The notes under the pieces: generated by a model
Told to the model about the DNA's origin: nothing
What the model saw: only the letters and a program-made list of their open reading frames with translations
Database searches by the model: none
DNA from: Eubacteriales Family XIII. Incertae Sedis bacterium
GTDB taxonomy: Bacteria > Bacillota > Clostridia > Peptostreptococcales > Anaerovoracaceae
DNA length: 16,726 bases
Reading direction: 5' to 3'
NCBI GenBank assembly: GCA_031287295.1
Contig: JAITTH010000094.1
Location: 1 to 16,726 of the forward strand
Shown: piece by piece, positions 6,863 to 15,585 of the stretch
How positions within the stretch are numbered: the stretch's first letter is position 1
Layout: each line of letters begins with the position of its first letter
Made by a program: the position numbers and the translations under genes

Positions 6863-9712
6863 ATGGGTCTTTTTGGAAAGATATTGCCCGATCTCAACAA
6901 ACGTGAGGTTGGTAAAATAGAAAAAATCGCCGAGCGAATTGTCGCGATGAAGCCGGACGTTGAGCCCCTCACCGATGCGCAGCTGCGGGAAAAAACGGTC
7001 GAGTTTAAGCAGCGTGTGGCAGAGGGCGAAAGTTTAGACGATATTCTGCCGGAGGCGTTTGCCATCTGTCGTGAAGGTGCGCGTCGAAGTTTGGGGATGG
7101 AGCACTTCCCTGTTCAGCTCATCGGCGGAATTGCACTGCATCAGGGCAGAATTGCCGAGATGAAAACCGGTGAAGGAAAAACACTGGTTGCCACGCTTGC
7201 GGCGTATCTCAACGCGCTTTCCGGGCAAGGCGTACATGTTGTTACCGTCAACGATTACCTCGCATACCGCGATATGGAGTGGATGGGAAAGCTCTATCAG
7301 TTCCTGGGGCTTAAGGTAGGCTGTGTCGTTCACGGAATCACAAACGAAGCGCGAAAAGCCGCCTATCAGGCAGATATCACATACGGAACCAACAATGAAT
7401 TCGGATTCGATTATCTGCGTGACAACATGGCAATTTACGAAGAGCAGCTGATGCAGAGACCGCTGAATTACGCAATCGTGGACGAAGTGGACTCCATTCT
7501 CATTGACGAAGCGCGTACACCGCTCATCATTTCCGGGCAGGGGGAGAAATCCACCGATATGTACAAGCGGGCCGATAAATTTGTCCGTGGGCTCACCGCT
7601 GCTCCGCCAAAGGATCCGGATCAACGTAGTTTGCCGGGGAAAAAATCCATAGACGAAGAACGGGAACAGTCCGGCGACTACATTCTCGACGAAAAAGATC
7701 GGACCGTAAATCTTACGGATCGGGGCATCAAAAAAGCGGAAAAGGAATTTCATATTGAGAATTTTTCCGACCCCGAAAACATGGAAATCAACCATCATAT
7801 CTTGCAGGCACTAAAAGCCAATTTCATCATGAAGCGAGATGTGGATTATGTCTCCAAGGACGGCGAAATTATTATCGTCGATGAATTTACGGGACGCCTC
7901 ATGTTTGGTCGGCGTTACAGCGACGGTTTGCACCAGGCGATTGAGTCCAAGGAAGGTCTTACCGTAAAACAAGAATCGAAGACCCTCGCAACCATTACGA
8001 TTCAGAACTATTTCCGCATGTATCAGAAGCTCTCCGGCATGACGGGTACGGCGAAGACCGAAGAAGATGAATTTCGGGATATCTACAATATGGATGTCGT
8101 GGTCATTCCCACAAACCGCCCTGTTGTTCGCAAAGATATGGACGATTCCATCTATTCGACCGAAAAAGGGAAGTTTTCGGCAATCATAGAAAACATCGTC
8201 GCTGTACATGATACAGGACAACCCATTCTCGTCGGCACCATTTCCATCGAAAAATCGGAGCTGCTTTCTTCGTTGCTGAGAAAACGGGGCATCAAACACA
8301 ATGTGCTCAATGCCAAGCAACACGATAAGGAAGCGCAAATCGTTGCAGAGGCAGGGCGCTTCGGCATGGTCACCATTGCAACGAACATGGCAGGTCGCGG
8401 AACAGACATTCTGCTCGGTGGCAACCCGGAGTTTGAGGCAAAGCGCGAGATGCGTAAGAATGGCTTCGATGAAGAAACGATTTCATTTGCATCAAGCCTC
8501 GTTCCGAGCGAGGACGAAGAGCTTCTCGCTGCGCGCGCACAATATGTAGAGATTTTCGCAAAATTCAAAGCAGAACGAGAAGAGGAACAACAAAAAGTTG
8601 TAGAGCTCGGAGGACTGCATATCATCGGCTCTGAGCGACATGAGTCCAGACGAATCGACAATCAGCTCCGTGGGCGTTCCGGACGTCAAGGAGATCCGGG
8701 TTCAACGCAGTTCTACATTTCTATGGAAGACGAGCTTCTTCGGCTTTTCGGCGGAGAACGGATGCAGGCAATCGTTTCCCGGCTCGGCATGGAAGAAGAT
8801 CAACCCATTGAAGCGGGCGTTTTGAGTAAGTCGATAGAAAATGCTCAAAAACGTGTGGAAGGACGCAATTTCTCCGCACGTAAATACGTGCTCCAGTACG
8901 ACAATGTTATGAACAAACAGCGTGAAGTTATTTATGCCGATCGTCGTCGCGTTCTTTTAGGGGAAGATATGCGCGAGCGTGTACTTTCGATGTGTGAGGC
9001 GTTAATCGACGAGGCGGTGGACAATGCGGTCATGGGCGCGAAATACGCGGAGGAGTGGGATTTTGACAATCTGGATAACACCCTCAGGCAGATCAGTCGC
9101 GCATACGAAACCGATGCGTATACGCAGGAAGAGCTGGATGTGCTTACCCCGGAAAGCCTTACGGAAAGCATTCAAGAAAAAATGCAGCGACTTTATGAGG
9201 AAAAGGAAGCGGAAATCGGCGAGACAATCATGCGTGATCTTGAGCGCAAGATTCTGCTTCATGTCATCGACAGCAAGTGGATGGACCACATTGATGCGAT
9301 GGACCAACTTCGCCATGGAATCGGTCTTCGGGCAATCGGGCAACAGGACCCGGCGAGCGCATACGCGCAAGAGGGCTTCGACATGTTTGAGTTGATGACA
9401 GAATCCATCAAGGAAGATACCGTTCGATTCTGCTTTAATGTGACGGAGCAAACGAAGACGGAGAGAAAGCAAGTGACCTCCGGCGAAAAAGAGCTTTCCG
9501 ATACGGATGCAGCGAGTCACATGGCAAGCGGTGCAGGTCGTGTGGCAGCCTTGGCATCGAGCGGAAACATCCCGAAAGCTGCCAATGTGCCCGAGCGCGA
9601 AAAGAGACCGGAAACGGTGCGACGCACAGAAGTAAAGGTTGGCAGGAACGATCCCTGTCCATGTGGGTCGGGGAAAAAATACAAAAATTGTTGCGGAAAA
9701 GACGCACAATAA
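6863..9712 (+). CDS. secA: Preprotein translocase ATPase SecA
   Basis: SecA is the ATPase motor that pushes unfolded preproteins through the SecYEG channel. It cycles between cytosol and membrane. The 949-residue protein has HFPVQLIGG (81-89), the Walker A MKTGEGKT (100-107) and the Walker B DEVD (207-210). The preprotein-binding domain follows. The second nucleotide-binding domain has MAGRGTDILLGGNPE, followed by an insert of about 60 residues rich in Glu/Lys, then ERHESRRIDNQLRGRSGRQGDPGS. The helical scaffold and a variable linker precede a C-terminal SEC-C zinc motif with Cys932, Cys934, Cys943 and Cys944. It is longer than Bacillus SecA (about 840), mainly because of this insert and the linker. 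ATG 6863 follows GGAAGGG (6847-6853), which lies inside the end of lysC. Confidence 0.98.
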   Translation: MGLFGKILPDLNKREVGKIEKIAERIVAMKPDVEPLTDAQLREKTVEFKQRVAEGESLDDILPEAFAICREGARRSLGMEHFPVQLIGGIALHQGRIAEMKTGEGKTLVATLAAYLNALSGQGVHVVTVNDYLAYRDMEWMGKLYQFLGLKVGCVVHGITNEARKAAYQADITYGTNNEFGFDYLRDNMAIYEEQLMQRPLNYAIVDEVDSILIDEARTPLIISGQGEKSTDMYKRADKFVRGLTAAPPKDPDQRSLPGKKSIDEEREQSGDYILDEKDRTVNLTDRGIKKAEKEFHIENFSDPENMEINHHILQALKANFIMKRDVDYVSKDGEIIIVDEFTGRLMFGRRYSDGLHQAIESKEGLTVKQESKTLATITIQNYFRMYQKLSGMTGTAKTEEDEFRDIYNMDVVVIPTNRPVVRKDMDDSIYSTEKGKFSAIIENIVAVHDTGQPILVGTISIEKSELLSSLLRKRGIKHNVLNAKQHDKEAQIVAEAGRFGMVTIATNMAGRGTDILLGGNPEFEAKREMRKNGFDEETISFASSLVPSEDEELLAARAQYVEIFAKFKAEREEEQQKVVELGGLHIIGSERHESRRIDNQLRGRSGRQGDPGSTQFYISMEDELLRLFGGERMQAIVSRLGMEEDQPIEAGVLSKSIENAQKRVEGRNFSARKYVLQYDNVMNKQREVIYADRRRVLLGEDMRERVLSMCEALIDEAVDNAVMGAKYAEEWDFDNLDNTLRQISRAYETDAYTQEELDVLTPESLTESIQEKMQRLYEEKEAEIGETIMRDLERKILLHVIDSKWMDHIDAMDQLRHGIGLRAIGQQDPASAYAQEGFDMFELMTESIKEDTVRFCFNVTEQTKTERKQVTSGEKELSDTDAASHMASGAGRVAALASSGNIPKAANVPEREKRPETVRRTEVKVGRNDPCPCGSGKKYKNCCGKDAQ

Positions 9713-9721
9713 ACGAAAGAT

Positions 9722-9727
9722 AAGGAA
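9722..9727 (+). promoter_or_regulatory. Ribosome binding site that fixes the prfB TTG start
   Basis: AAGGAA lies eight bases before the TTG at 9736. The same frame has a stop (TAA at 9721-9723) upstream and no ATG or GTG between it and the TTG. This site therefore supports a TTG start for prfB. Confidence 0.7.
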
Positions 9728-9735
9728 CCATAGCA

Positions 9736-10833
9736 TTGCTGGAAACAGAACAAATAAAATATGAATTGCCAACAGCGAAAGCCGGTCTGAATGAGGTGGG
9801 CGAGGCACTACAGTTGACAAGTCTAAAGGAACGCCTCGATGAAATAACAAAATTGTCCGAAGAGGAAACCTTTTGGGAAGATCACCGGGCAGCCAGCAAG
9901 TTGTTGAAAGAGAAGAAAGCCTTAGAAGATAAGGTTCTGGGATACGAGCGCTTGGCGGAAGAGCTGGAAGAAGTCGAAGTGATGATTGCGCTTTCGGATG
10001 AAGAGGAAGATGCGACCCTTGCTGTCGAAGCCCAAGACAGTTTTGTGGCGTGGAAAAAATCCCTCGAAGACGTTCGGTTAAAAACCTTACTGGATGGGGA
10101 ATACGATGCCAATCATGCCATCGTTTCCATTCATGCCGGATCGGGCGGAACAGATGCGCAAGACTGGGCAGAAATGCTTTTGCGCATGTATTTGCGTTGG
10201 GCAGAAAAACGCGGTTACAAGACCAAGATGTTCGACAAGCAAGATTCCGACGAAGGGGGCATTAAAAGTGCGACGTTTTCTGTAGAGGGAAACTACGCCT
10301 ATGGGTATTTAAAAAATGAAAAAGGCGTGCACCGCATCGTACGAATTTCGCCTTTTGATTCTTCCGCGCGCAGGCACACATCCTTCTCTTCCGTAGATGT
10401 AATGCCGGAAATTGACGATGAGATCGAGGTGGATATTTCACCCGACGACATTCGCGTAGACACGTTTCGCTCCAGTGGTGCAGGTGGGCAGCATGTAAAC
10501 AAAACAGATTCTGCCATTCGCATCACGCATTTGGCGACAAACATCGTGGTGACATGCCAAAATGAGCGTTCGCAGCACCAGAACCGGGATGTCGCAATGC
10601 GCATCTTGAAATCCAAGCTCGTCGAATTGGCGGAGCAGGAGCATAAGGAAAAAGTAGAAGAATTGGCAGGAGATTATAGCCAAATTACTTGGGGAAGCCA
10701 AATTCGATCCTATGTTTTTCATCCCTACTCACTCGTAAAAGACCACCGAACAGATGTAGAAAATGGGAATGTCCAAGCGGTTATGGATGGCGATATCGAC
10801 CTGTTTATCAATGAAAAGTTGAAACAAAAATGA
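9736..10833 (+). CDS. prfB: Peptide chain release factor 2 (RF2)
   Basis: RF2 recognises UAA and UGA stop codons in the ribosomal A site and triggers release of the finished peptide. The protein (365 residues) has the coiled-coil N-terminal domain, the stop-codon-reading SPF motif (residues 205-207) that distinguishes RF2 from the PxT of RF1, and the catalytic GGQ (250-252), whose Gln is normally methylated by PrmC. Translation begins at TTG 9736, the only plausible start after an in-frame stop. The usual programmed +1 frameshift near codon 25 is absent: the gene is open from start to stop and reads CAG TTG ACA at codons 26-28. It follows secA by 23 bases, and its stop overlaps the next start (ATGA). 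Confidence 0.97.
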   Translation: MLETEQIKYELPTAKAGLNEVGEALQLTSLKERLDEITKLSEEETFWEDHRAASKLLKEKKALEDKVLGYERLAEELEEVEVMIALSDEEEDATLAVEAQDSFVAWKKSLEDVRLKTLLDGEYDANHAIVSIHAGSGGTDAQDWAEMLLRMYLRWAEKRGYKTKMFDKQDSDEGGIKSATFSVEGNYAYGYLKNEKGVHRIVRISPFDSSARRHTSFSSVDVMPEIDDEIEVDISPDDIRVDTFRSSGAGGQHVNKTDSAIRITHLATNIVVTCQNERSQHQNRDVAMRILKSKLVELAEQEHKEKVEELAGDYSQITWGSQIRSYVFHPYSLVKDHRTDVENGNVQAVMDGDIDLFINEKLKQK

Positions 10834-11483
10834 AAATAAACACAATCTTATTTGATTATGATGGTACGCTGATGGATACGGAATCACCCATCAAAAAAGC
10901 GTGGCGGTACGTCTTTCATCATTATGCAAACCAGTCCGTTGAGGACGATTTTCTGAACACATTCCTGGGGGAGCCGGTGCGCCTGTCTGTCGAGCGGCTT
11001 TTTCCTGGGCAAGATGCCGAAGAAATTGTGAATGCGTATCGTGCGTGTCAACGCGACATTTACCTCAATGAAATCGACCTTTATCCCGGGATGGATAAGT
11101 TGGCGATGGAATTGAAAGAAAAAGGATATCGACTTGGTATCGTTACGTCTCGACTGCGATCGTCACTTGAGCAAGGCCTCAACAAATATGGATTGCTTTC
11201 CGTATTCGATTGTTTGATTACGCCGGAAGATATTCCGCAGATCAAGCCTGCCCCGGAGCCATTTTTTGCAGCACTGAAAATGCTTGACTCGACTGCGGAC
11301 AGAACACTTATGATCGGGGACAGTGAATACGATGTTCAGGGTTCTCGCAATGCCGGAATTCTTTCCATCTTGGTCCATTGGAGTTTACCCCTACCGGAGG
11401 CCATGCGAGTTGGCGAAAACAAACCGGATTTCGTAATTCATGATGCGGAAGACGTTTGGGAGATTTTAGAGGAGTTGAAATGA
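10830..11483 (+). CDS. HAD-superfamily phosphatase (Gph/PpaX-like)
   Basis: This is a haloacid-dehalogenase-type hydrolase of 217 residues, most like phosphoglycolate phosphatase or the pyrophosphatase PpaX. The catalytic motifs are complete: DYDGTLMDT with nucleophile Asp9 and acid/base Asp11, Thr106 in GIVTSR, Lys139 in QIKPAPEPF, and IGDSEYDV with Asp164 and Asp168 for magnesium. A helical cap domain lies between motifs I and II. The natural substrate cannot be read from the sequence. It starts within the prfB stop (ATGA overlap), with no strong ribosome binding site of its own, so translation is probably coupled. Its own stop overlaps the thioesterase start in the same way. Confidence 0.92.
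   Translation: MKINTILFDYDGTLMDTESPIKKAWRYVFHHYANQSVEDDFLNTFLGEPVRLSVERLFPGQDAEEIVNAYRACQRDIYLNEIDLYPGMDKLAMELKEKGYRLGIVTSRLRSSLEQGLNKYGLLSVFDCLITPEDIPQIKPAPEPFFAALKMLDSTADRTLMIGDSEYDVQGSRNAGILSILVHWSLPLPEAMRVGENKPDFVIHDAEDVWEILEELK
11468..11474 (+). promoter_or_regulatory. Ribosome binding site that fixes the thioesterase start
   Basis: AGAGGAG lies five bases before ATG 11480. It falls inside the eight-codon extension that a TTG at 11456 would add, so the ATG with ATGA overlap is the better start. Confidence 0.75.
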
Positions 11484-12274
11484 ATAAAACCCCGGAAGAA
11501 AAGCCGATCGAAGAGCTTGTAAAGCCTGTTACCATTTACAAACAAACTTTTCGGGTTACCGACCGTGACATCGACTTCCGCAAGGAATTGAGCCTTAGCG
11601 CACTTTCCTGTTATTTGCAGGATATTGCCGGGACGCATGCGGAAAATCTTGGTGCGGGAAGCACACTTCTCAATGAAAAAGGGATGGCATGGATTCTGAT
11701 GCGGTTGCGCATCGATATTGTTCGAATGCCGACGATGTATGAGACTTTTACATTGGAGACATGGCCACAGCAACCTTCGGTGCAACATGAGAGAGACTTT
11801 CTTCTTCGAGACACTTACGGCAAGGTCCTTGCTCGGGCTGCTTCCATATGGATCATTATGGACTACGAGAAACGGGAAATCGTAAAAGATGCCCAACTCA
11901 GTTACGCAAAGATGGAGCCCATAGAAGAGCGCGCCATTAAGGAAGGCGCCGGAAAGGTGAAGCCCAGTGGCAATCCGGTTTATGCCGGAGAACGCAAAAT
12001 CTCGTATAGCTACATCGATTTCAATATGCACCTCAACAATACGAGATATATGGATCTCATCATGGATTCGCTTGGAATAGACTTTATTGAACAACACAAA
12101 ATCGATCAGATTGAGATTAATTTTGTAAACGAAGTTCGTGGAGGCGATATTCTGATTATGGGTATAGATCGATCCGCAGAGGAAAAGGGCATCCTTTATG
12201 TTCAAGGTGGTGCACGCAACACGCAAAAAATATCCTTCCGCGCGAAACTGCTTTTTTCGGAACGTAACAAGTAA
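11480..12274 (+). CDS. Acyl-ACP thioesterase (FatA/FatB-like)
   Basis: This family hydrolyses acyl-acyl carrier protein to release free fatty acids and so ends chain growth. With ATG 11480 the protein has 264 residues, normal for the bacterial form. It is a double hot-dog fold. The N-terminal half has KQTFRVTDRDIDFRKELSL and a long hydrophobic helix with IAGTHAENLG; the central strand reads RAASIWIIMD. The C-terminal hot-dog carries YSYIDFNMHLNNTRYMD, in which Asp180, Asn182 and His184 match the catalytic D-x-N-x-H of plant FatB. The gene overlaps the HAD gene by four bases and has its own strong ribosome binding site. Its neighbour downstream of addB is an acyl-CoA synthetase, which could activate the released acid. 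Chain-length preference cannot be told. Confidence 0.92.
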   Translation: MNKTPEEKPIEELVKPVTIYKQTFRVTDRDIDFRKELSLSALSCYLQDIAGTHAENLGAGSTLLNEKGMAWILMRLRIDIVRMPTMYETFTLETWPQQPSVQHERDFLLRDTYGKVLARAASIWIIMDYEKREIVKDAQLSYAKMEPIEERAIKEGAGKVKPSGNPVYAGERKISYSYIDFNMHLNNTRYMDLIMDSLGIDFIEQHKIDQIEINFVNEVRGGDILIMGIDRSAEEKGILYVQGGARNTQKISFRAKLLFSERNK

Positions 12275-12279
12275 AGAAA

Positions 12280-15200
12280 ATGCTTACCATCCATACGGCA
12301 CGGGAGAATCTGGACAAAGAAAAATTTCTTTTTTCTGAAATCGGGCAAACGATCTCCCAAATTTCCGAAAGGAATGCCGGAGGGACCAAACGCGTTCTTC
12401 TCTTGGTGCCGGAACAATTTACGCTACAGTCTGAATTGAATGCCTTTGAATATCTACAAGTTCCGGGATTTCTTACGCTTGATATATTGAGTATGTCTTC
12501 TCTGGGGCGTCGCATCTTTGCGGAGCAGGGTGGCGGAAACGAAATTTTCATCAGCAAATACGGGAAGTATATGCTGCTTTCAAAACTCCTGCATCGCCAT
12601 AAAAACAAAATGGAATCTTTCCGCAATCTTGAAGCTTCCCCACAATTTGTTATGCGCATGGATAATATGATCACGGAGATGAAGAACTTCAACATCGATC
12701 CGGGAGATTTGCAAGAAATCATAGGCAAAATGCGAGAAGACAGTCTGATTCGACGAAAGCTCAGCGACGTGGCACGCATCTATGCAGATTACAATGACAT
12801 TTTGGGCAAAGAACAACTGGATGCGGCCGATTATCTCAAGAACTTCACGGCAAAAATTGTCTCTTCGGAATTCATCCGAGAGTCCGAGATATGGGTCAGT
12901 GGGTTTGATTATTTTTCGCCTGCCCTCATGGACACCATGATTGAACTTGTAAAACGAGCGGTTCACGTATCGGTCTTGATTACAGGAGACCTTTCACTCC
13001 GATTTTTTTCATTGACAACCCAAATGGCAAATGAGCTTGTCGAGCGAGCATCCAATGCCGGAACAGAAGGAAAGATCCTGTCTGTTGAAGAGACTTCTCA
13101 AGATGCCTTTCAAAAAGAAAGTGCTTCGGAAATTCGAACGATAGAGAGCGTCTGGTGTGGGGCGAAACGGAATGGCGAGCCTGCTTCGCTTGACGGCAAG
13201 GACAAAGGTATTTCTTCTCTGAAGTTTGCTGCCGCTGCGAATTTTTATGCTGAGGCTGAACTGGCGGCTGCAGAGGTTCGGCGCCTTGTTCGCGATGAAG
13301 GGTATCGGTACAACGATATTCTTTTGCTGTGCAACGATATGAAGGTTCGTGCGCCGATGATCAAGCGTGTTTTTTCCGATTTTGATCTTCCGATTTTTCT
13401 GGATGAGCGAAGAACCATCCTGCACCATCCTGTCTTGGAGTATGTGTTGCTTCTGCCGGAAATTGTTGCAAATGGGAGAAGCATTGCTTCCGTTTTTCGG
13501 TTGTTGAAGACAGGGCTTTCCCCTGTGCCTCGAGATTTGTGGGAAGCGCTGGAGAAATACGCAAAGCGATACAAAATTCAAGGGAAACGCTGGGAAACCG
13601 ATTTCCAATGGGGCGATGAAAATACACTTCCGATTTTAAACGAGGGGCGCAAAGAAGTCATTCGCTTGCTTATGGCATTTGAGAACGCCTACCGAGAGAG
13701 TGGCACGGCTGCAGAGAAGACCGATAGCCTGTATCGATTTCTTGTGGAAGATGCTATGCTTCCCAATGCCATTGAAAGAATGGCGGAAGAAGAAGAAACG
13801 CAGGGGCGTGTGGACAAAGCCGATGAAATGCGCGGGGTGTGGAAGATGGTTTTGGATGTCCTCTTCCAGATGAAGGTTGCGATTGGCGATCTTCCCATGT
13901 CGCGTGCCGAGTATGCGCTGGTTTTGCGAACAGGCTTTGAGTCCATGAATATGGGCGTTCTTCCACCAGGCAAAGACCAAATTGTGCTTGGGACCATGCA
14001 GCGTACACGCAGAGGTCGTGTAAAGGCAATCTTTATTCTGGGTGCCAACGATGGCCTGCTTCCCGCATCAGAAGAGGAAAAGGGCATCATCAGCAGCGAT
14101 GAAAAACTAAGGCTGGAGCAAAGCGGGTTTTTTCTCGGGCGAAGCGATGATACGGTTTTGCTGGAAGAACAGCTTGCCATTTACCGCAATTTGGCGAAAG
14201 CTTCGGACTTTTTGTATGTCAGTTATGCGGCATCCGACGCAAACGGGAAAGACCTACGACCTTCCAATGTTTTCCGAAGACTTACAGAAATGTTCCCAAC
14301 ACTCCCTGTTGCAACAGATTTTTCGGATAACGCAGAAACCGGGTTGCCCGATGCAATTCAGGCTCCGGCAGAAGCCATGACGCATTTGTCACGAAGGCTT
14401 GCAGAGGTGGCAGGAAACGTTCGTTTTGGAGAGCAAGAAGAAATCGAACCTGCCTGGCGTGGTGTTTACAGATGGTTTGCCGATTCCGAGACCTACAAAG
14501 CCCGATTGGATAAAGTACGCAACGGAATGCTGTTTGAAGGGAAACATGCCCGCATTGATGCGAGCTTCCTTGCACGCTTAGGCGAAATCCAACTTTCATC
14601 TTCTGCACTTGAGTTGTACAGTCGATGCCCCTTTTCGTGGTTTTTACGATATGGGCTCAAGCTTGAGGAAGATCGTGTATTTGAACTCGACAGCCGGCAT
14701 ACGGGAGATGTGTTTCATCACGTGTTCATGACCTATGGGCAGGAAATGGAGCAGAATACACGGAGTGTATCCGACCCGGACTCGCGTTGGCAGACCCTTT
14801 CGGAAGGGGAATCCCGCCAGATGGTGGAGACCCTTTTTTCTGAGACGATTCGAGATTTTGAGGGCGGACTGTTTCATCGTGGACCCATCGAACGATATCG
14901 CTCCAAACGCATGGGGAGAATCGTGGCCGATGCCGCATGGGCGATTACGCGTCAAATACGTGAAGGGCAGATTGAACAAATGTATTTCGAGACAGATTTT
15001 GCACGCAATGGTCGTTTTCCACCGATCATGGTTAAGGGAAGCGATGTAGAAGGTCATGTAATGATCCGCGGAAGAATCGACCGAATCGATGTGCTTCGCG
15101 GAGATTATGTGCGCGTTATCGACTACAAGACCGGTGCGGAAAAATTCAGTCCGGACGATGTAATGCAAGGTTGGCAAATGCAACTCATGACTTATCTGCA

Positions 15201-15378
15201 AGCGGTGAGTGCCAGGTACAAACCTGCCGGAGTGTTTTATTTCAAAGCAAAGGAACCACACATCAATGAGGCGCTGAGCGCAGATTTGGTTTTGGAGGTG
15301 CAGCGTGGTTTTAAGCCGGAAGGGATTGCGCTTGAAGTTACCGAAGCGGAAGAAGGTGCCGGAGGAAAATCAAAATAA
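12280..15378 (+). CDS. addB: ATP-dependent nuclease subunit AddB, ended early by an in-frame stop
   Basis: AddB pairs with AddA in the helicase-nuclease that resects double-strand breaks and reads Chi sites in Gram-positive bacteria. The 1032-residue frame begins with the AddB N-terminus and has LLLVPEQFTLQSE, as in the family. The Walker A is degenerate (ARENLDKEKF in place of GxxGxGKT), so ATP binding here is doubtful. The C-terminal nuclease domain has Cys783 in LYSRCPFSWFLRYG (first predicted Fe-S ligand), GRIDRID, DYKTG (948-952) and WQMQLMTYL, the PD-(D/E)XK core. Translation stops at TAA 15376-15378. The following codons, still in the same frame, encode the rest of the domain with the remaining three cysteines. 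With readthrough the protein would be 1101 residues, closer to family length. ATG 12280 has only a weak ribosome binding site. No addA lies beside it. Confidence 0.9.
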   Translation: MLTIHTARENLDKEKFLFSEIGQTISQISERNAGGTKRVLLLVPEQFTLQSELNAFEYLQVPGFLTLDILSMSSLGRRIFAEQGGGNEIFISKYGKYMLLSKLLHRHKNKMESFRNLEASPQFVMRMDNMITEMKNFNIDPGDLQEIIGKMREDSLIRRKLSDVARIYADYNDILGKEQLDAADYLKNFTAKIVSSEFIRESEIWVSGFDYFSPALMDTMIELVKRAVHVSVLITGDLSLRFFSLTTQMANELVERASNAGTEGKILSVEETSQDAFQKESASEIRTIESVWCGAKRNGEPASLDGKDKGISSLKFAAAANFYAEAELAAAEVRRLVRDEGYRYNDILLLCNDMKVRAPMIKRVFSDFDLPIFLDERRTILHHPVLEYVLLLPEIVANGRSIASVFRLLKTGLSPVPRDLWEALEKYAKRYKIQGKRWETDFQWGDENTLPILNEGRKEVIRLLMAFENAYRESGTAAEKTDSLYRFLVEDAMLPNAIERMAEEEETQGRVDKADEMRGVWKMVLDVLFQMKVAIGDLPMSRAEYALVLRTGFESMNMGVLPPGKDQIVLGTMQRTRRGRVKAIFILGANDGLLPASEEEKGIISSDEKLRLEQSGFFLGRSDDTVLLEEQLAIYRNLAKASDFLYVSYAASDANGKDLRPSNVFRRLTEMFPTLPVATDFSDNAETGLPDAIQAPAEAMTHLSRRLAEVAGNVRFGEQEEIEPAWRGVYRWFADSETYKARLDKVRNGMLFEGKHARIDASFLARLGEIQLSSSALELYSRCPFSWFLRYGLKLEEDRVFELDSRHTGDVFHHVFMTYGQEMEQNTRSVSDPDSRWQTLSEGESRQMVETLFSETIRDFEGGLFHRGPIERYRSKRMGRIVADAAWAITRQIREGQIEQMYFETDFARNGRFPPIMVKGSDVEGHVMIRGRIDRIDVLRGDYVRVIDYKTGAEKFSPDDVMQGWQMQLMTYLQAVSARYKPAGVFYFKAKEPHINEALSADLVLEVQRGFKPEGIALEVTEAEEGAGGKSK

Positions 15379-15585
15379 TGCGATCCGGAATTATTGGGCA
15401 AGCTCCGTCATGCGGTTGCAAACAAGATAGAAATCCTTGGCAACGACATTCTTAGGGGAAAGATTGATGCCGCACCCATGAAAGCGAAGAAATTAACCGC
15501 ACCCGGTGGCGGACCGCGCACGGCATGTGATTATTGCAATTATAGAGGAATCTGTAGCCATGATTCTCTGTTTGGCAAAAAATAG
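15379..15585 (+). pseudogene. addB: Detached C-terminal Fe-S segment of addB
   Basis: These 68 codons continue the addB frame without any shift after the TAA. They contain a helix-like stretch (LGKLRHAVANKIEILGNDILRGKIDAAPMK) and then CDYCNYRGIC, the CxxCx5C cluster that with an upstream Cys binds the 4Fe-4S 'staple' of AddB nuclease domains. The frame ends at TAG 15583-15585. Possible restarts are TTG 15394 and ATG 15478; neither has a convincing ribosome binding site. It could be a nonsense mutation, a readthrough stop, a fragment made separately, or a sequencing error. A single base change, such as CAA to TAA, would explain it. Confidence 0.8.

Noticed and set aside
7034..7798. 254-codon open frame on the - strand opposite secA
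   Set aside because: It lies wholly within secA and shows no family motif; secA has clear Walker motifs across the same bases.
9002..9850. 282-codon open frame on the - strand opposite the end of secA and start of prfB
   Set aside because: It spans two convincing genes, has a low-complexity Arg/Leu/Phe/His-rich translation and no matching family.
11456..11479. TTG start eight codons upstream for the thioesterase
   Set aside because: The extension contains the ribosome binding site for the ATG at 11480, and the ATG gives an ATGA overlap like its neighbours.
11438..12226. 262-codon open frame on the - strand opposite the thioesterase
   Set aside because: It mirrors a well-supported + strand gene, has no recognisable domain, and its length follows from the codon usage of the true gene.
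15378..15452. 24-codon frame starting at the TAATG overlap after addB
   Set aside because: It is out of frame with the AddB continuation, very short, and encodes nothing recognisable.
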